47,583 bases of DNA from Entrophospora sp. SA101 (taxonomy: Eukaryota > Glomeromycota > Glomeromycetes > Entrophosporales > Entrophosporaceae), in assembly GCA_958430865.1 (NCBI GenBank), contig CAUDNR010003279.1:9214-56796 (forward strand). Direction: 5' to 3'. The position numbers and the translations under genes are program-made. Every line of letters starts with the position of its first letter. Position 1 is the stretch's first letter. Positions 18,099 to 29,105 of the stretch are shown in pieces. The notes beneath the pieces were generated by a model, which saw nothing but the letters and a program-made list of their open reading frames with translations, had not been told where the DNA came from and did not search any database.

Positions 18099-21000
18099 TT
18101 ATTGGTATTCGGGTTTGAGAGTTAATTTCATAGCCCTTTTTTCTGCTTCTTCTTCTGACATTCCATTTGCTACAAATTTTTTCATTGCGTCAATGCGCCA
18201 ATGGAAGTATGGTAAATATGATACCCCATCTTTGAAAATCCAGAATTTATCATTAACTGGCGCAACTGCCTTTTTTTCAGATTCAACTACAGATAATATA
18301 TGATCTTTTGAACGAATACCAATATTCTTAGCATAATATACTTTATTATCAAATATACAACTATGGTATACTTGAGACATAGGAGCTGTATTATTAGGAT
18401 AAGAATTTTGAGCCATTTCATTCATACCGTTTTTACTTACACCTTTATGTTTTGATTTTGTGGTTTTATCGGCCAATACATAATGGTAAAGTTTAGAGCG
18501 GATATGGTATGATTTTGAAATTGCATTATTGGGACATTCATCTTTGAATAATCCTAGAACTTTAGAATCGTTAAGATCAAATAAATCTGGTCTTTCTGCC
18601 ATATCCTTATAAATATCCTCAGTTTTGGTCATAAATATAAAAGAATCTGTATCCATATAACCAAGAATAGCTTTGTCGCCATATTTTCCTTTTACATAAT
18701 CATACCAGAATTTATACATATGCAATTTACTAAGTCCTAGAACTGATGCTCCAACAATTATTGGTTTATTAAGAGTTACCTCTTGTTTGCCTAAGTGAAC
18801 TCCTACTAAATCTTCAGATAATTGTCGGGCATATTTAAATGATGGTTTATTTACTTTTTTTCGATATTTTTTCTCATCTTTTTTATCCCGCATTGGCATT
18901 AGTTTTACATCCTGATAATTTCGAACATTTTCCATAGTTTTACCAAAGGAGGCATTATTCATAAGTTTGAAGAAATTTTTCTCAAAATCGTTAACTGCTT
19001 TTTGCTGCATTTCAGTATTAAATTTGATATATGGTGCAAGCCAATTAGTTTGCTCAAATGATAAAATTTCATACACTTCATCTATAACTAAACCCAATTT
19101 TACATAATATTGAAGCTCTAGATAATGTATAACGTAATTATCCCTTGGGCCAAGATGAGTAACTAATTTCTTTGTTGATGAAAATCGATTATTATCTAAT
19201 TTTTTTATTTGCTCTTTATTATGATAACTAAGCCAATCACGTTTTACTGCAATATTTTCAACTGCTGGTGGCAAATCCTTAAGTTTATCATGAGTACCTA
19301 TAGGAAAATGCGCTTTTATATTTACAAAATATCCTCGACTGGCGTCAGATTTTGTTTTTTGAATTGTTTCAAGCCATTCAAATTGTAATTCTGGATTATC
19401 CTTTAAATGTGCTCTACGTGCCTCCCATTTATAATTCCTAATAGGAAGAAATTGACTCATAGCCCAACCATATAAATTATTTGCGTCGACATATGAAATC
19501 CATGTAGATGGTTTAGTTGGATCAAATTCATCTCCCATTTTTGGATTATTTGCTTTAAAATAACGATGACAAGCTACTGAAATACCTCCTCTTTTTGCTT
19601 TTTCAATAAAATCATGCATTGATATATCGGTAAAAAGCTCAATTTCAACTCCAGTCATTTTTAACATTGCATCCCATGACAATGAAGCTGTAGATACGTA
19701 ATGACTTGGATCTAGTTTATATTGTTTCATGGAATTTTCTCGGAATGTATTCCATATATCTGAAAGAAGAAGCACATCTGTTTTTAGATATAAATCATGA
19801 TAATCTCCTAAATTTTTACAATCAAATGTTTTCCAAATGTTTTGCGCTTGCTCATATTCTTTTTGTGATATTTTTCCACCAAGTTTACTATTAAATTTTT
19901 CAATAGGCGGAAGCTCAGTTTCTAAAAATCTTTCAAAAGAATCGATATATTCATAAGGATAAATTCCCTTTCGACAAAGCATTGCAATTTGTTCTTGTGT
20001 ATAATTTTTATAATGTTTTACGGTTATTTTATGATTTTCAAGTGTTCCAAAACAACGTTCTTTATCTATTTCATGAAAATGAGAACATATTGTTTTTTTA
20101 CATTTTATTGCACCCAAGTTATCGGCAAGACTTGATAAACTAGAATTCATAAATTGGTATGAATCCATGTATTTTAATTGTCCGACTTTCATTGTTTTAT
20201 ATCGTTCAAATGTTTCTGCAATAACACGAACTTGATGTGCGCTAGCTGATTTGGCTACTGATTGGCAAACTATATGAGAATCATATCCTCTAAAATTATG
20301 AATTATTACAGGAATTGGCATTTTCCATGGTTTAATTTGAAGTTGTAAATTACAATCACTATGTGCTGCTCCACGGAATTTTCCAGTTATATGGCAGTGG
20401 TCCCAAACCTTTATACCTTTACGTCTTTCAGCTTTAATATTTTCATCAATTTTTTCAACTTCAAACACTAATGTTGAAGTATCTTCTTTCTTCTTATACA
20501 GTTCTTCTATTTTGTTATTAAGAAGTTTGCATTTGTTTTCTAATTTAGCTATTTTTTCTTTATCTATTCTAAAAGCTTCATTGCAAATCCAGCATTTATC
20601 TGCATTATCGAATTTTTTTTGATACTCATTATTTACGATTTTATCTACTTTGATTTCAAGTACCTTGTTTATTTGTTTAAGCTCATAGTCCATTTTTCTT
20701 ACAAATTCTTCTGAAGCATTAGGACCTCGATAAATAAATGGCCCCCAAGTTTCTCCAGTATCTATCCAATGAACTGAATAAGCAAAACTATTAGCAGTTT
20801 GTTCTGCTATTTTATGCATTTTTCCACCATAGTTTTCATCCTTTAAAATATGACTACATTCAAAATCTGCAATAATTACGCAAGGTGCATACATCATCCT
20901 AGAAAAGTTCTTAAATTTTTCAAAATTTTTTCCGCCTTTTTTTGGCATTGTAACTACTTGTGGGGCTTCTCCTAATCCTGGACAACTGTCTTTATGATTA

Positions 21001-22421
21001 TTACATCCTGTTTCTGTTGTAAAGCTTATGAAACATCCATCACAAATAAATTTTTTTGTAGTATGCTTGGAGTCTTTGAATGCTAATTTATCGGGATTTT
21101 TTATCCATAAGAAATGCGTTTTTGAACCATACTTACCTTCCCTATCTATATTTGATATTAAATTTTCTTTATTATCAACGATTTTTTTTACTTTAGAAAG
21201 AGCCATAAGATTAATAATGTGTGGTCTTTTTTCGTGGCATTCATATGGCCTAGGATGATTACATCCCTCAATCTTGCATGAATTTGAAAGATATCGATTT
21301 TTGCTTGCTATTACTGGTTTTGGTTCGCAATTTTCTTCATTCCATTTCCATACATTTATTGATATTGTAGGATTTTGTTTTTCGATTTTTTCAAATGTTC
21401 TGGAGCATATAGGTGTTGGCATTGGAATACCATCCAAATTAACTATATTTAGATATGGTTTAATAACAGAAAGACGTTGTAGATTTTTTGTTATACCATC
21501 AAGAGTTGCAAAGTATGGACCAAATGCATATTTTAAACACATATCATCTCCTGTTTTAGAGTTATCTGGATTGATAGTACATTTAGTATTGGCAAGTCTT
21601 TTGGGTGTTGGTTCGAATGATCCTCCAACAGTGCGTCGATATGGGTATACTTCAATGAATAACATTTCAATTCGTTCAAGACACCATCCAGATCCTTTAT
21701 CCATATATTCTATTATTTTATTATCAATTTCAACTGCTGAAAGTAAAATATGCTCGTCAATATCATTTTCCGATAATATAGTATGCATTTCCCCTCTAAG
21801 ATAATCATGATTAATTGCTGAATAAATATATCCTGTTTCATCATTGCTAGGTATAACAAATGTAACAAATGCTATTATTGCACATTTTATTTGATCTTTT
21901 TTCTCAAGTTCTCGTTTTAGAACTTTTGTAATTTGTTCTCTAGCATTATCCATGAGTTGTGGCATATATGGAAGATTTTTGTATTTTTCCAGATTATCTA
22001 CAAATTTATTAAAACTATATTTTGTATTTTCTATAGATGGAACTACCGCCTGCCAACATGTCATTGGAGTTAAATTTTGATGATCTCTTTCTGGATCTTT
22101 TTTAACACCATATTCTTCAAACCATATATCATCTGATGGCGGTTCAGTACAAGTAGGGAATAAATCTCCTTCATTTTCATATACAATTGATTTGAATTCT
22201 TTTTTCTTTGAATAATCCCATAAATCCAATTCTTTTAAATATTCAGCTAGATCAAAATCATCTATTTCATTTTGTATTGGGTTTGGTTCTGGTTCTGGTT
22301 CTGGAGTTGGTTCTTTTGGTTTGCATGGATATTTTCTATTAAGGTGTCTATCAAGGGCCTGTTGTTTTGCTTCTTTAGGAAATATTTTACCGCATCTGGG
22401 GCAAATGATATGTTCAACCAT
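18099..22421 (-). CDS. protein-primed family B DNA polymerase, Polinton/Maverick type
   Basis: 1440 residues in one uninterrupted frame. A small zinc finger (C7, C10, H26, C33) opens the protein. The 3'-5' exonuclease follows: Exo I VIIADFEC (about 518), Exo II NFRGYDSH (about 711) and Exo III TDVLLLSD (about 881). Between Exo I and Exo II is an endonuclease VII-like insert, CWICNEAF (about 610), a coiled stretch, then DHCHITGKFRGAAHSDCN (about 674), as in many Polinton and adintovirus polymerases. Polymerase motifs: WISYVDANNLYGWAMSQ (motif A, about 978), NNASFGKTMENV (motif B, about 1157), GYMDTDSFIF (motif C, about 1256) and KHKGVSK. All catalytic residues look present. Such enzymes copy linear DNA using a terminal protein as primer. 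No separate terminal protein was recognised; it may lie in the first 500 residues. Confidence 0.93.
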   Translation of the reverse strand: MVEHIICPRCGKIFPKEAKQQALDRHLNRKYPCKPKEPTPEPEPEPNPIQNEIDDFDLAEYLKELDLWDYSKKKEFKSIVYENEGDLFPTCTEPPSDDIWFEEYGVKKDPERDHQNLTPMTCWQAVVPSIENTKYSFNKFVDNLEKYKNLPYMPQLMDNAREQITKVLKRELEKKDQIKCAIIAFVTFVIPSNDETGYIYSAINHDYLRGEMHTILSENDIDEHILLSAVEIDNKIIEYMDKGSGWCLERIEMLFIEVYPYRRTVGGSFEPTPKRLANTKCTINPDNSKTGDDMCLKYAFGPYFATLDGITKNLQRLSVIKPYLNIVNLDGIPMPTPICSRTFEKIEKQNPTISINVWKWNEENCEPKPVIASKNRYLSNSCKIEGCNHPRPYECHEKRPHIINLMALSKVKKIVDNKENLISNIDREGKYGSKTHFLWIKNPDKLAFKDSKHTTKKFICDGCFISFTTETGCNNHKDSCPGLGEAPQVVTMPKKGGKNFEKFKNFSRMMYAPCVIIADFECSHILKDENYGGKMHKIAEQTANSFAYSVHWIDTGETWGPFIYRGPNASEEFVRKMDYELKQINKVLEIKVDKIVNNEYQKKFDNADKCWICNEAFRIDKEKIAKLENKCKLLNNKIEELYKKKEDTSTLVFEVEKIDENIKAERRKGIKVWDHCHITGKFRGAAHSDCNLQLQIKPWKMPIPVIIHNFRGYDSHIVCQSVAKSASAHQVRVIAETFERYKTMKVGQLKYMDSYQFMNSSLSSLADNLGAIKCKKTICSHFHEIDKERCFGTLENHKITVKHYKNYTQEQIAMLCRKGIYPYEYIDSFERFLETELPPIEKFNSKLGGKISQKEYEQAQNIWKTFDCKNLGDYHDLYLKTDVLLLSDIWNTFRENSMKQYKLDPSHYVSTASLSWDAMLKMTGVEIELFTDISMHDFIEKAKRGGISVACHRYFKANNPKMGDEFDPTKPSTWISYVDANNLYGWAMSQFLPIRNYKWEARRAHLKDNPELQFEWLETIQKTKSDASRGYFVNIKAHFPIGTHDKLKDLPPAVENIAVKRDWLSYHNKEQIKKLDNNRFSSTKKLVTHLGPRDNYVIHYLELQYYVKLGLVIDEVYEILSFEQTNWLAPYIKFNTEMQQKAVNDFEKNFFKLMNNASFGKTMENVRNYQDVKLMPMRDKKDEKKYRKKVNKPSFKYARQLSEDLVGVHLGKQEVTLNKPIIVGASVLGLSKLHMYKFWYDYVKGKYGDKAILGYMDTDSFIFMTKTEDIYKDMAERPDLFDLNDSKVLGLFKDECPNNAISKSYHIRSKLYHYVLADKTTKSKHKGVSKNGMNEMAQNSYPNNTAPMSQVYHSCIFDNKVYYAKNIGIRSKDHILSVVESEKKAVAPVNDKFWIFKDGVSYLPYFHWRIDAMKKFVANGMSEEEAEKRAMKLTLKPEYQ

Positions 22422-25400
22422 TTTTTATATATTTCTGTTAGAAAACATATGATCAATTTTGGTAGTATATTTTTTATGTTTTACTAATATATATTTTTTT
22501 TGTTCAAATTGAAAATTTTGCTTCTTAAATTTATTTTATATTTATGATCTTTTTTAGAAAACGCGTGTATTAATTAGTATTGTGTAGTATTTTCCAGAAT
22601 GATCTGCTATTATTTTTATGTATTACGCAACTGTGGTACGAAAAAAATCAAAAAATTTAAATCCGTCGTAGTATGAAGAAAATTTTGCTACCCTCAACTT
22701 AACTTCCAAAAGCATTTTTAAATAATTCTTCTATACTGATAATAACTATTGTAGTAGAAGATAATCTAAAGTCATTTCTTAATATTCTATAACACAAAAA
22801 AAAGGTAGCAAAATTTATAGATGGTAGCAAAAAAATTTATATCTATTTTCTTTTTAATTAATTTTTGCACATTATATGAATAAATTATACTATTTGATTT
22901 GCTGGAGACATAAAAACTTCATTTCAACTACTTTATTTCTTGAATGTTTTAGCCTTTTTTAAGTTTATCTGATATATTATTTTTTTTTATTAACCTATAA
23001 AGTGATTAAATTGGTAAAAATATGTTTTATCTCTATTAATGTTTTTGGTTTTTTTATATAGAATTAAGCTTGTAAAATATATAAAAAAATTACGAAGCAA
23101 GTATAATTTATTGAGTTGCAAATTATGGTCCTAGAATTAAATTAAGCTTATTTGGATTCATTTAAAAAAATTCGGGTGTTTATAAAAAGTACGACGCAAA
23201 TGCAAACTTGTCGTACCTCAAAGTACGAAGCAAATCAATTTTTTGATTACCTCAATTTTTTTAAATTCTCTAGAATTGCACAAAAGCAAAAATGGAGCTA
23301 ATATAGCAAAAAGTACGACGCGGGGTAGCAAAAAAGTGTGCCAGAACATACATTTTTTCCCTACTATGTTACAAACAATAATTAATTATGTGTCACGTTT
23401 CCAGATGTAAATATTATTGTACTACATAAGACGTTGTATATGATTACGAAGTAAATTGTTACATTCAAATAGTTCAAAAAAATGTTTGAACCAGTTAAAT
23501 TGCCAACACTGATGCTGGTAATGATGATTCATTTCTTACCAAAATTAGAATGGAGATTGTGATTGAATTTTATACATAGTGCCATGTATAGATACAGCTG
23601 GTCAGTTATAAGTAGCATGACGTAATTTCTTTGTGATTGGTCAATAATGATTGACAAATTTAATCAAGTTTATTGGCCAAAATAAAATTTTGATTTTTAT
23701 CAATCGGAGACAATTAATTATGTTTAAAAATAAATCTTTAAAAGGGAATCTTTTATTTTGATGAATTGATAGTAATAAATATTAGCAATGTATCCATTTA
23801 CATATTATGTTAATATATATTATATAAGTAAACAATACATGGTGACAAAATATTAATTACATATCTTATTAAAAAAATCAAGTATCATTAATAAATAAAT
23901 ATTTAAAATGATAAAATGACATGTTTGTATCTACCTCTAAATGGTTTCATATTATATAACCTAATTCAATTCTTAAATTTTTTCATAAAAATTGAATTTG
24001 CAAATAATATTTTAATTCAACTTATCTGTAATATTATCAGGTTCCTTGTCATTTTATATACTGTTAAGTTTGCTGTTTTTTTTTTCATTAAAATATATAC
24101 ATATATATATTCTAAATCTCTTTATTATAAATTTCATTCATAATACTGCCATTGGAAATGTTGATCAGGTTTGATCAGGGCATGGAGTGTGATAAAGAAG
24201 CTTGAAATTTATGTGCCTACAAAAAAAAATTTTGGATGACTATTGTAAAATCATATAAATAATGTAACAATTTGGAAGTTTAGAAATTCATTTTTAAAAA
24301 GATTAGATGAACATACATCAAAAGAAATCAACAGTTTTAATTCAAATGATTCTGATAAAGAAAATGATAAAAATGAGGCAAATCTAAATGTAAGTGATCA
24401 AGAAAGTTTATCATCAACATTATTGAGTGCTATTAATGAAATAAAGAATTGGTAGAGATTATGTTAAGTATATAAACTTAATTCGATAGTAAATTTGTTA
24501 AGAAATATTTTATTACCAATTGTTATTGTAAAATAATTATCTATAAGATAAGTGTTGGAAATAGTAAGATCACATAAGATCACATTTGCTAAAAAAAATA
24601 AGAATATTTTTTTTTTAACACAAATTAAAATATTTTCACATGACCAACTAATTTTTACTATGATAATATTGCAAAATTAATATAAATAATCATGTAATGA
24701 GGTCAATAAATGATCAACAAATAGAACTTCCATTATGCTGTTATAAGTTATATTGTTACATATCCATAGATTCACCACAAAAATTTGTGTGTTTAGAGTT
24801 CCTATTTGTAATACAAATTCTTATTTGAATTATTCATTTATTTGCTTTATTCATTTTATTCAAATCACTTGATTTATTTATTTTATTCATTTCATTTGTT
24901 TTATTCATTTTATTAGTTTTATTAGTTTTATTCATTTAATTCAACTAAACAAATGAAATAAATAATTTGAATAGAAACCCTAAAGATGTTTTATTTTCAG
25001 TTCATATATAAAATTTTTTGTTTCTGCAAACTTTTAAACTCTTATTGTTTCAGGCTCTAAAATACAATGCCATTGAGTAATTAAGTCTGTGCTTCCAGAA
25101 AAAAACTCATTCACTGGTTGTTATTAGATTAGAAATTAATAAATTTAATTCTAATAAGCAGTGCAAAAATTAGAATACCAGGAACTGCCAGTTAGTTTTT
25201 AGCCTAAGCTCTGAACAGTTTGGTTCAAATAAGGTTGTGGGCGAAACCTTCTTAGTAATTGCTGAAACCGCAGTAAAACTATATTAAATCTTATCAAAAA
25301 TCCTGTTGAAAATATGCCGAAATGGTGAAACCTCAAAATGCAAAACTCTGCCAAAACTCTAATAAACAATTAATGTGTAACCTGCTGTAACCCTGCTGAT

Positions 25401-25616
25401 TGATTTCTGGAGGAGTTTTGGCAAGCAACCTTAGGTTCAAAGAATAAACCAAAACCAAACAAAATTCTTTGGTTTGAACTAAAGATGTTAGCCAAAATGG
25501 TTTTTGAAAAAATCAATTTCGCAATTTCAGATTTACAATATTTTCATAATGATGGACATAAAAAAACTACCCAGAATTTTGGCTATTGAGTTAAAGTGTT
25601 CAAATATTTTTGAGTA
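22422..25616. other. non-coding, repeat-bearing spacer
   Basis: No solid gene. Between 22630 and 23450 the motif GTACGACGC/TTACGAAGC recurs in both orientations, together with GGTAGCAAAA. There is a perfect 7-bp inverted pair GTACGAC...GTCGTAC at 23189..23216 and a second pair AAATTTTGCTACC / GGTAGCAAAATTT near 22682 and 22805. These could be the ends of small transposons or the right border of the virus-like element. The open frame 23916..24143 is low complexity and not called. Confidence 0.5.
24249..24455 (+). pseudogene. weak coding remnant
   Basis: An open stretch of about 68 codons with protein-like polar content (WKFRNSFLKRLDEHTSKEIN..., then many Asn/Asp/Ser, ending INEIKNW) and a stop, but no start. 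It may be an old exon or the tail of a transposase. No family recognised. Confidence 0.25.
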
Positions 25617-26033
25617 TAGTTGGCTCGGTCTAAAGACCTCCTAAATTTTGGGCAAATTTTAAAAATGTAGAAGTCACTTTTTGTCCTACCTTTTAAAAAA
25701 ATAGCTCTATTAGTTGATAGAATATGTCTTTAGTTTTAATGTAAAAGAGAGATTTTCTCAAAAAAATTATTTGTTGTAGAGTTCTATTCTTTTTTAAAAC
25801 ATGACTTTACTATGCTCGTGAGGAATTTGTCCACTATGATCATTTCTAAATTTAGGAAAAAATATTACTAAATTTAGACTAGCTCTCGACTATCGTATCT
25901 AAATTTGGCAGTAAGAAAACTAAAATCACGTGAAGTCCTATTTTTTGAAAAATTTTGAACGAATTACAAAATTGCTATTTTGAAATTTGGCCATATGGCG
26001 CAGCAATAGGAGGTCTTTAGACCGAGCCAACCA
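25617..26033. mobile_element. 417-bp MITE with perfect 24-bp terminal inverted repeats
   Basis: 25619..25642 and 26008..26031 are exact reverse complements (core GGCTCGGTCTAAAGACC). With two more bases at each end, the unit is flanked by TA on both sides, as expected for a Tc1/mariner-class target duplication. The interior has no reading frame, so it would need a transposase from elsewhere. Confidence 0.8.
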
Positions 26034-26784
26034 TAATAATTTATGACAAACAATTCGATTATAAAGTTAATTCAGTGGGTAAATACATTTAACACAACTT
26101 GCATTTCTTTTTAAAAACAAAATTCGTTTAAACAATTCTAAATCTAAACGTAATCTTTTTAGCAGTCAATAAATTTTCCCTGCAAGGTAAGTTCACTCTC
26201 ATTATCATTACCGTCATCATTGCCATTAAAAGAAAATCATTATCAAATTTGGTCGCGAGATTCAAAATATTGTAACACGAAAATTATTGTTGTATTTTAA
26301 GCTAAACGTTAAAATATTACGCATCCCATATACAAATATTTATGTTTTTTTTAATATATATATTCATTTAAAAAATAATATCAATGAAATTCCTTTTAAT
26401 TATAAATATTTTTGCAATAATTAACTGTAGTAATAGAACATAATTGATAAAACATACATAATATTTAAAAGATAATAATCAATGGGCTTGAATTTCAAAA
26501 ATAGCAAACTACAGTTAATATTTATTATTAATGCATTTTCTAATTTTTGTGCCGATCGAAAATAAGAACTATATACTGTACATACATAGTTTGAAAACTA
26601 ATATAATCATAAATATGAAATAATTACTGAATAGCAATGCTCCAAATACTTCTATCGGTATGAAATCTAATCTAACCAAACTGTAGTTGAGTAATAGTGG
26701 TTGTTATTAAGTTGTAATAATAGTTGATGTTGTCAAAATCATAGTGAATTTACTATTTAATGGCTTGGATTTCTATATTCAATA
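26034..26784. other. spacer, nothing recognised
   Basis: AT-rich DNA between the MITE and the pogo-type element. No gene or structured repeat seen. Confidence 0.5.
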
Positions 26785-27044
26785 CAGTTCGCTCTCTCTA
26801 TAACGGCCCTCTATAACGGTCTCTATTCTATAACACACTCTAAATCAGAAACCAAATTTTTACTATATAAAAACCTTACTCTATAACGGTTTTCTTAATT
26901 AAATTTCCTATAGTGTATAACGGCCAGCCTCTGAAAATTCTCGTTGTTTTATATGAGACGGCATCATGATCTGAGGTAATCATTACCAAATTAAGAAATT
27001 CAGTGCGTCACACTCAATTATTAATATTAATAATTTGAACGCGC

Positions 27045-28135
27045 AGTACCCGTTGATGCCAAGGAATATATTTAAAGAAGCTTCAAACAGTTTATTATGG
27101 ACAATCCTTAATGACATTGTCAACATTAATAATATTAATTTAAATTTTGTTAAAGTCAAGGGTCACAGTGGTGACCATTTTAACGACAAAGTGGATGAAT
27201 TAGCCAGATTGACACATGGTTATGATTAATTACCAATAGCTTTTATTCCAGACAATTTATTCTCAATCTCATATACTCCACGTTGGAACAATATAATTGT
27301 AGAAAAGCATTTACGACATTTTATTACAGATTTATCAAGAAATCATGGTTTTGTACAATTTATTAACTTATACAGAAACAACAAATATCGTGAAGTAGAT
27401 GTGGATTGGTGCTCCTCATTTGCTGCATTAAATGATGACGAAGTGTCAATAAATACATCGTTCAAGGCAAGTCTTATTAAAATTAGAAGGATCAAATATC
27501 TAACTAAAGAATTACCTACAGTGGAGCATGTTAAAAAAAGATGCCCTGACTTATATAAACATTGGAATTGTCCAATGTGTCATGATGAAATAGAAACTTT
27601 TGAACATGTATGGAAATGCAAAAGTCATAAAAATATTATAGATTCAATTATTTTTAACAACAAAAAACGTTTGGTTAAATTGGTTAAAATGTTTACAAAC
27701 AACAAACAATTTTCAACAAGAGATCTTCAAAATGAATCCATATGGAAAATTAATAGCAATGAAGATGAGTTTAACTTTATTGACTTAATCAAAGGATTGG
27801 CACCTTTATCATTGGCCAAGATTATTAACAACTCTTCAAAAAACAAAAGTATAACACAAAACATTATTTCTGTTTTCTTAAATAATATTTTTCTAGATAC
27901 AGAGCAATTTATATGGTCACCTCATTGTGACCAATTTATTTTAGAAGAACAACATGCTGGTATAAATAAAAAATAAAAAATAAAAAAGAAACCAAACAAT
28001 AGTTCCTCTAGTCCTAGTATTAATAATAGAAATAATAATCAACATAGTTTAGCTTCTGGCCAAGAGGGAGTTCATAAATCTATAATATTAGGGGAGGAAT
28101 GGTTACAATATTATTCAGGTTCTTTAATAGATTAG
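27045..28135 (+). pseudogene. LINE polyprotein tail: RNase H end plus zinc knuckle
   Basis: The frame starts inside RNase H (VKVKGHSGDHFNDKVDELAR, the last conserved motif), meets a single in-frame TAA at 27227..27229, and stays open in the same frame to 27976. It has a CX2CX8HX3C knuckle (CPMCHDEIETFEHVWKC) typical of LINE C-termini. After a frame change in an A-rich stretch the last part reads VHKSIILGEEWLQYYSGSL and stops at 28133..28135. One nonsense and one frameshift change mean that it is relatively young but inactive. Confidence 0.82.
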
Positions 28136-28149
28136 TTATGTGTTGGTTA

Positions 28150-28260
28150 TCTTCAGAACGGATGTGGGTGGCCTAGCCTTAAAACATTCAGTTGGCCTGT
28201 TCGAATCCTGGTAGCCAATGCGAGGCTTGGATCTTCCATCAATTTACTTTGTATCATGGG
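28150..28260 (+). promoter_or_regulatory. tRNA-like A/B-box stretch in the LINE 3' region
   Basis: GTTCGAATCC (28199..28208) matches the pol III B box, and GTGGCCTAGCC some 30 bases upstream is a loose A box. It could be a tRNA-derived 3' tail shared with a SINE, or a chance match. There is no cloverleaf convincing enough to call a tRNA. Confidence 0.35.
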
Positions 28261-28387
28261 TGGCGGGTCATTATTTCTTTTTTGGTAACGTTATATGTAA
28301 CATGTATTAATTATATTTTACTAAGTTTAATAAAATTGAAGTGAAGTCTTAGTTTTAAAAAAAAAAAACAATAATTTGAACGCGCTT

Positions 28388-29105
28388 ATTGTCACAATGC
28401 TCCCACTCATTCTATTTCTGAACCAACAAATTTAACTAATGTAAGAGTTTACTTCTTACCACCAAACACAACAACATTTTTACAACAATGTGATTCCGGG
28501 ATAATTAACAGCTTCAAGGTGAACTACAAAAAACTTTTCTTGCAAAAAAAAAATTTAGTGATTATGAAGAAGAGAGAATGGTCAAGAATATGAATAAATT
28601 TCAATTAAACATGCAATTAAATTTACAGCAAAAGCTTGGTAAAAAGTTACCAGTCAAACTATAGTTAACTGCTGGAAAAAAAACTGGGATTTTACCTGAT
28701 TATGATATTAATTACAACAAAATTGAAAATATGTCATCAATTTTAAATTCATTGAATGTAAGAGAGCTCAATGATTTGCAAAATTTGATTGATGAACTTG
28801 CACTCACTAATCCTATATCTGCGTCTGAATACATTGAAATTGATCTAATGTAAGTGATGAAATAAATCTAAATGATATAGTTACAATAATTAATCCACCA
28901 GAGGAAAATGAAAGCCAGGAAGAAATAATCAAAGAACTTCCACCTGTTATAAATAAAATAAGCCTTGTCAGCAATAAAAACAGAAATTTACATTGACCAA
29001 CAATCAGAATTAAATGAGGACGATTTTAAATTATTGAAAAGTCTTAAAAGAAAAATTAAAAAAATTGATTTTAACTCACAACAACTATCCACACTGAATA
29101 AGTAT
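28388..29105 (+). pseudogene. pogo/Tigger transposase, C-terminal remnant
   Basis: Reads HNAPTHS (normally DNAPTHS, the second catalytic Asp), then LTNVRVYFLPPNTTTFLQQC and DSGIINSFKVNYKK, the classic run of CENP-B/Jerky/pogo DDE transposases. A frame break lies at about 28540, and a later part (LNVRELNDLQNLIDEL) matches the C-terminal tail style. Catalytic Asp lost; inactive. Confidence 0.78.

Larger units (their letters stand above)
12355..22421. mobile_element. virus-like element: Polinton-type integrase and pPolB around a Gag-protease module
   Basis: Eight tightly packed reading frames with little spacing and no introns, distinct from the intron-rich host genes. The order is integrase(-), coiled coil(+), Gag N-part(+), Gag with zinc knuckle(+), retropepsin(+), zinc finger(+), coiled coil(-), acidic small protein(+), DNA polymerase(-). 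The left edge is a broken junction, and no terminal inverted repeats or target duplication were found. The right edge is set at the polymerase start only because nothing beyond it can be assigned. No reverse transcriptase, LTR, packaging ATPase or double-jelly-roll capsid protein was recognised. It could be a true chimeric element, a Polinton relative that uses Gag-like particles, or one element nested in another. Confidence 0.75.
27045..28369 (+). mobile_element. 5'-truncated LINE retrotransposon
   Basis: It is flanked by a perfect 16-bp target duplication AATAATTTGAACGCGC (27029..27044 and 28370..28385) and ends in a poly-A run of 12 before the right duplication. Only the RNase H end and the C-terminal tail of the polyprotein remain. 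Truncation at the 5' end plus a poly-A tail and a long target duplication are the marks of target-primed reverse transcription. Confidence 0.92.

Noticed and set aside
21274..21804. 176-residue plus-strand frame inside the polymerase gene
   Set aside because: Antisense shadow of a strongly supported 1440-codon gene.
28150..28260. tRNA gene
   Set aside because: A B-box-like sequence is present, but no acceptor stem or anticodon arm pairs convincingly, and it sits inside the LINE 3' region.
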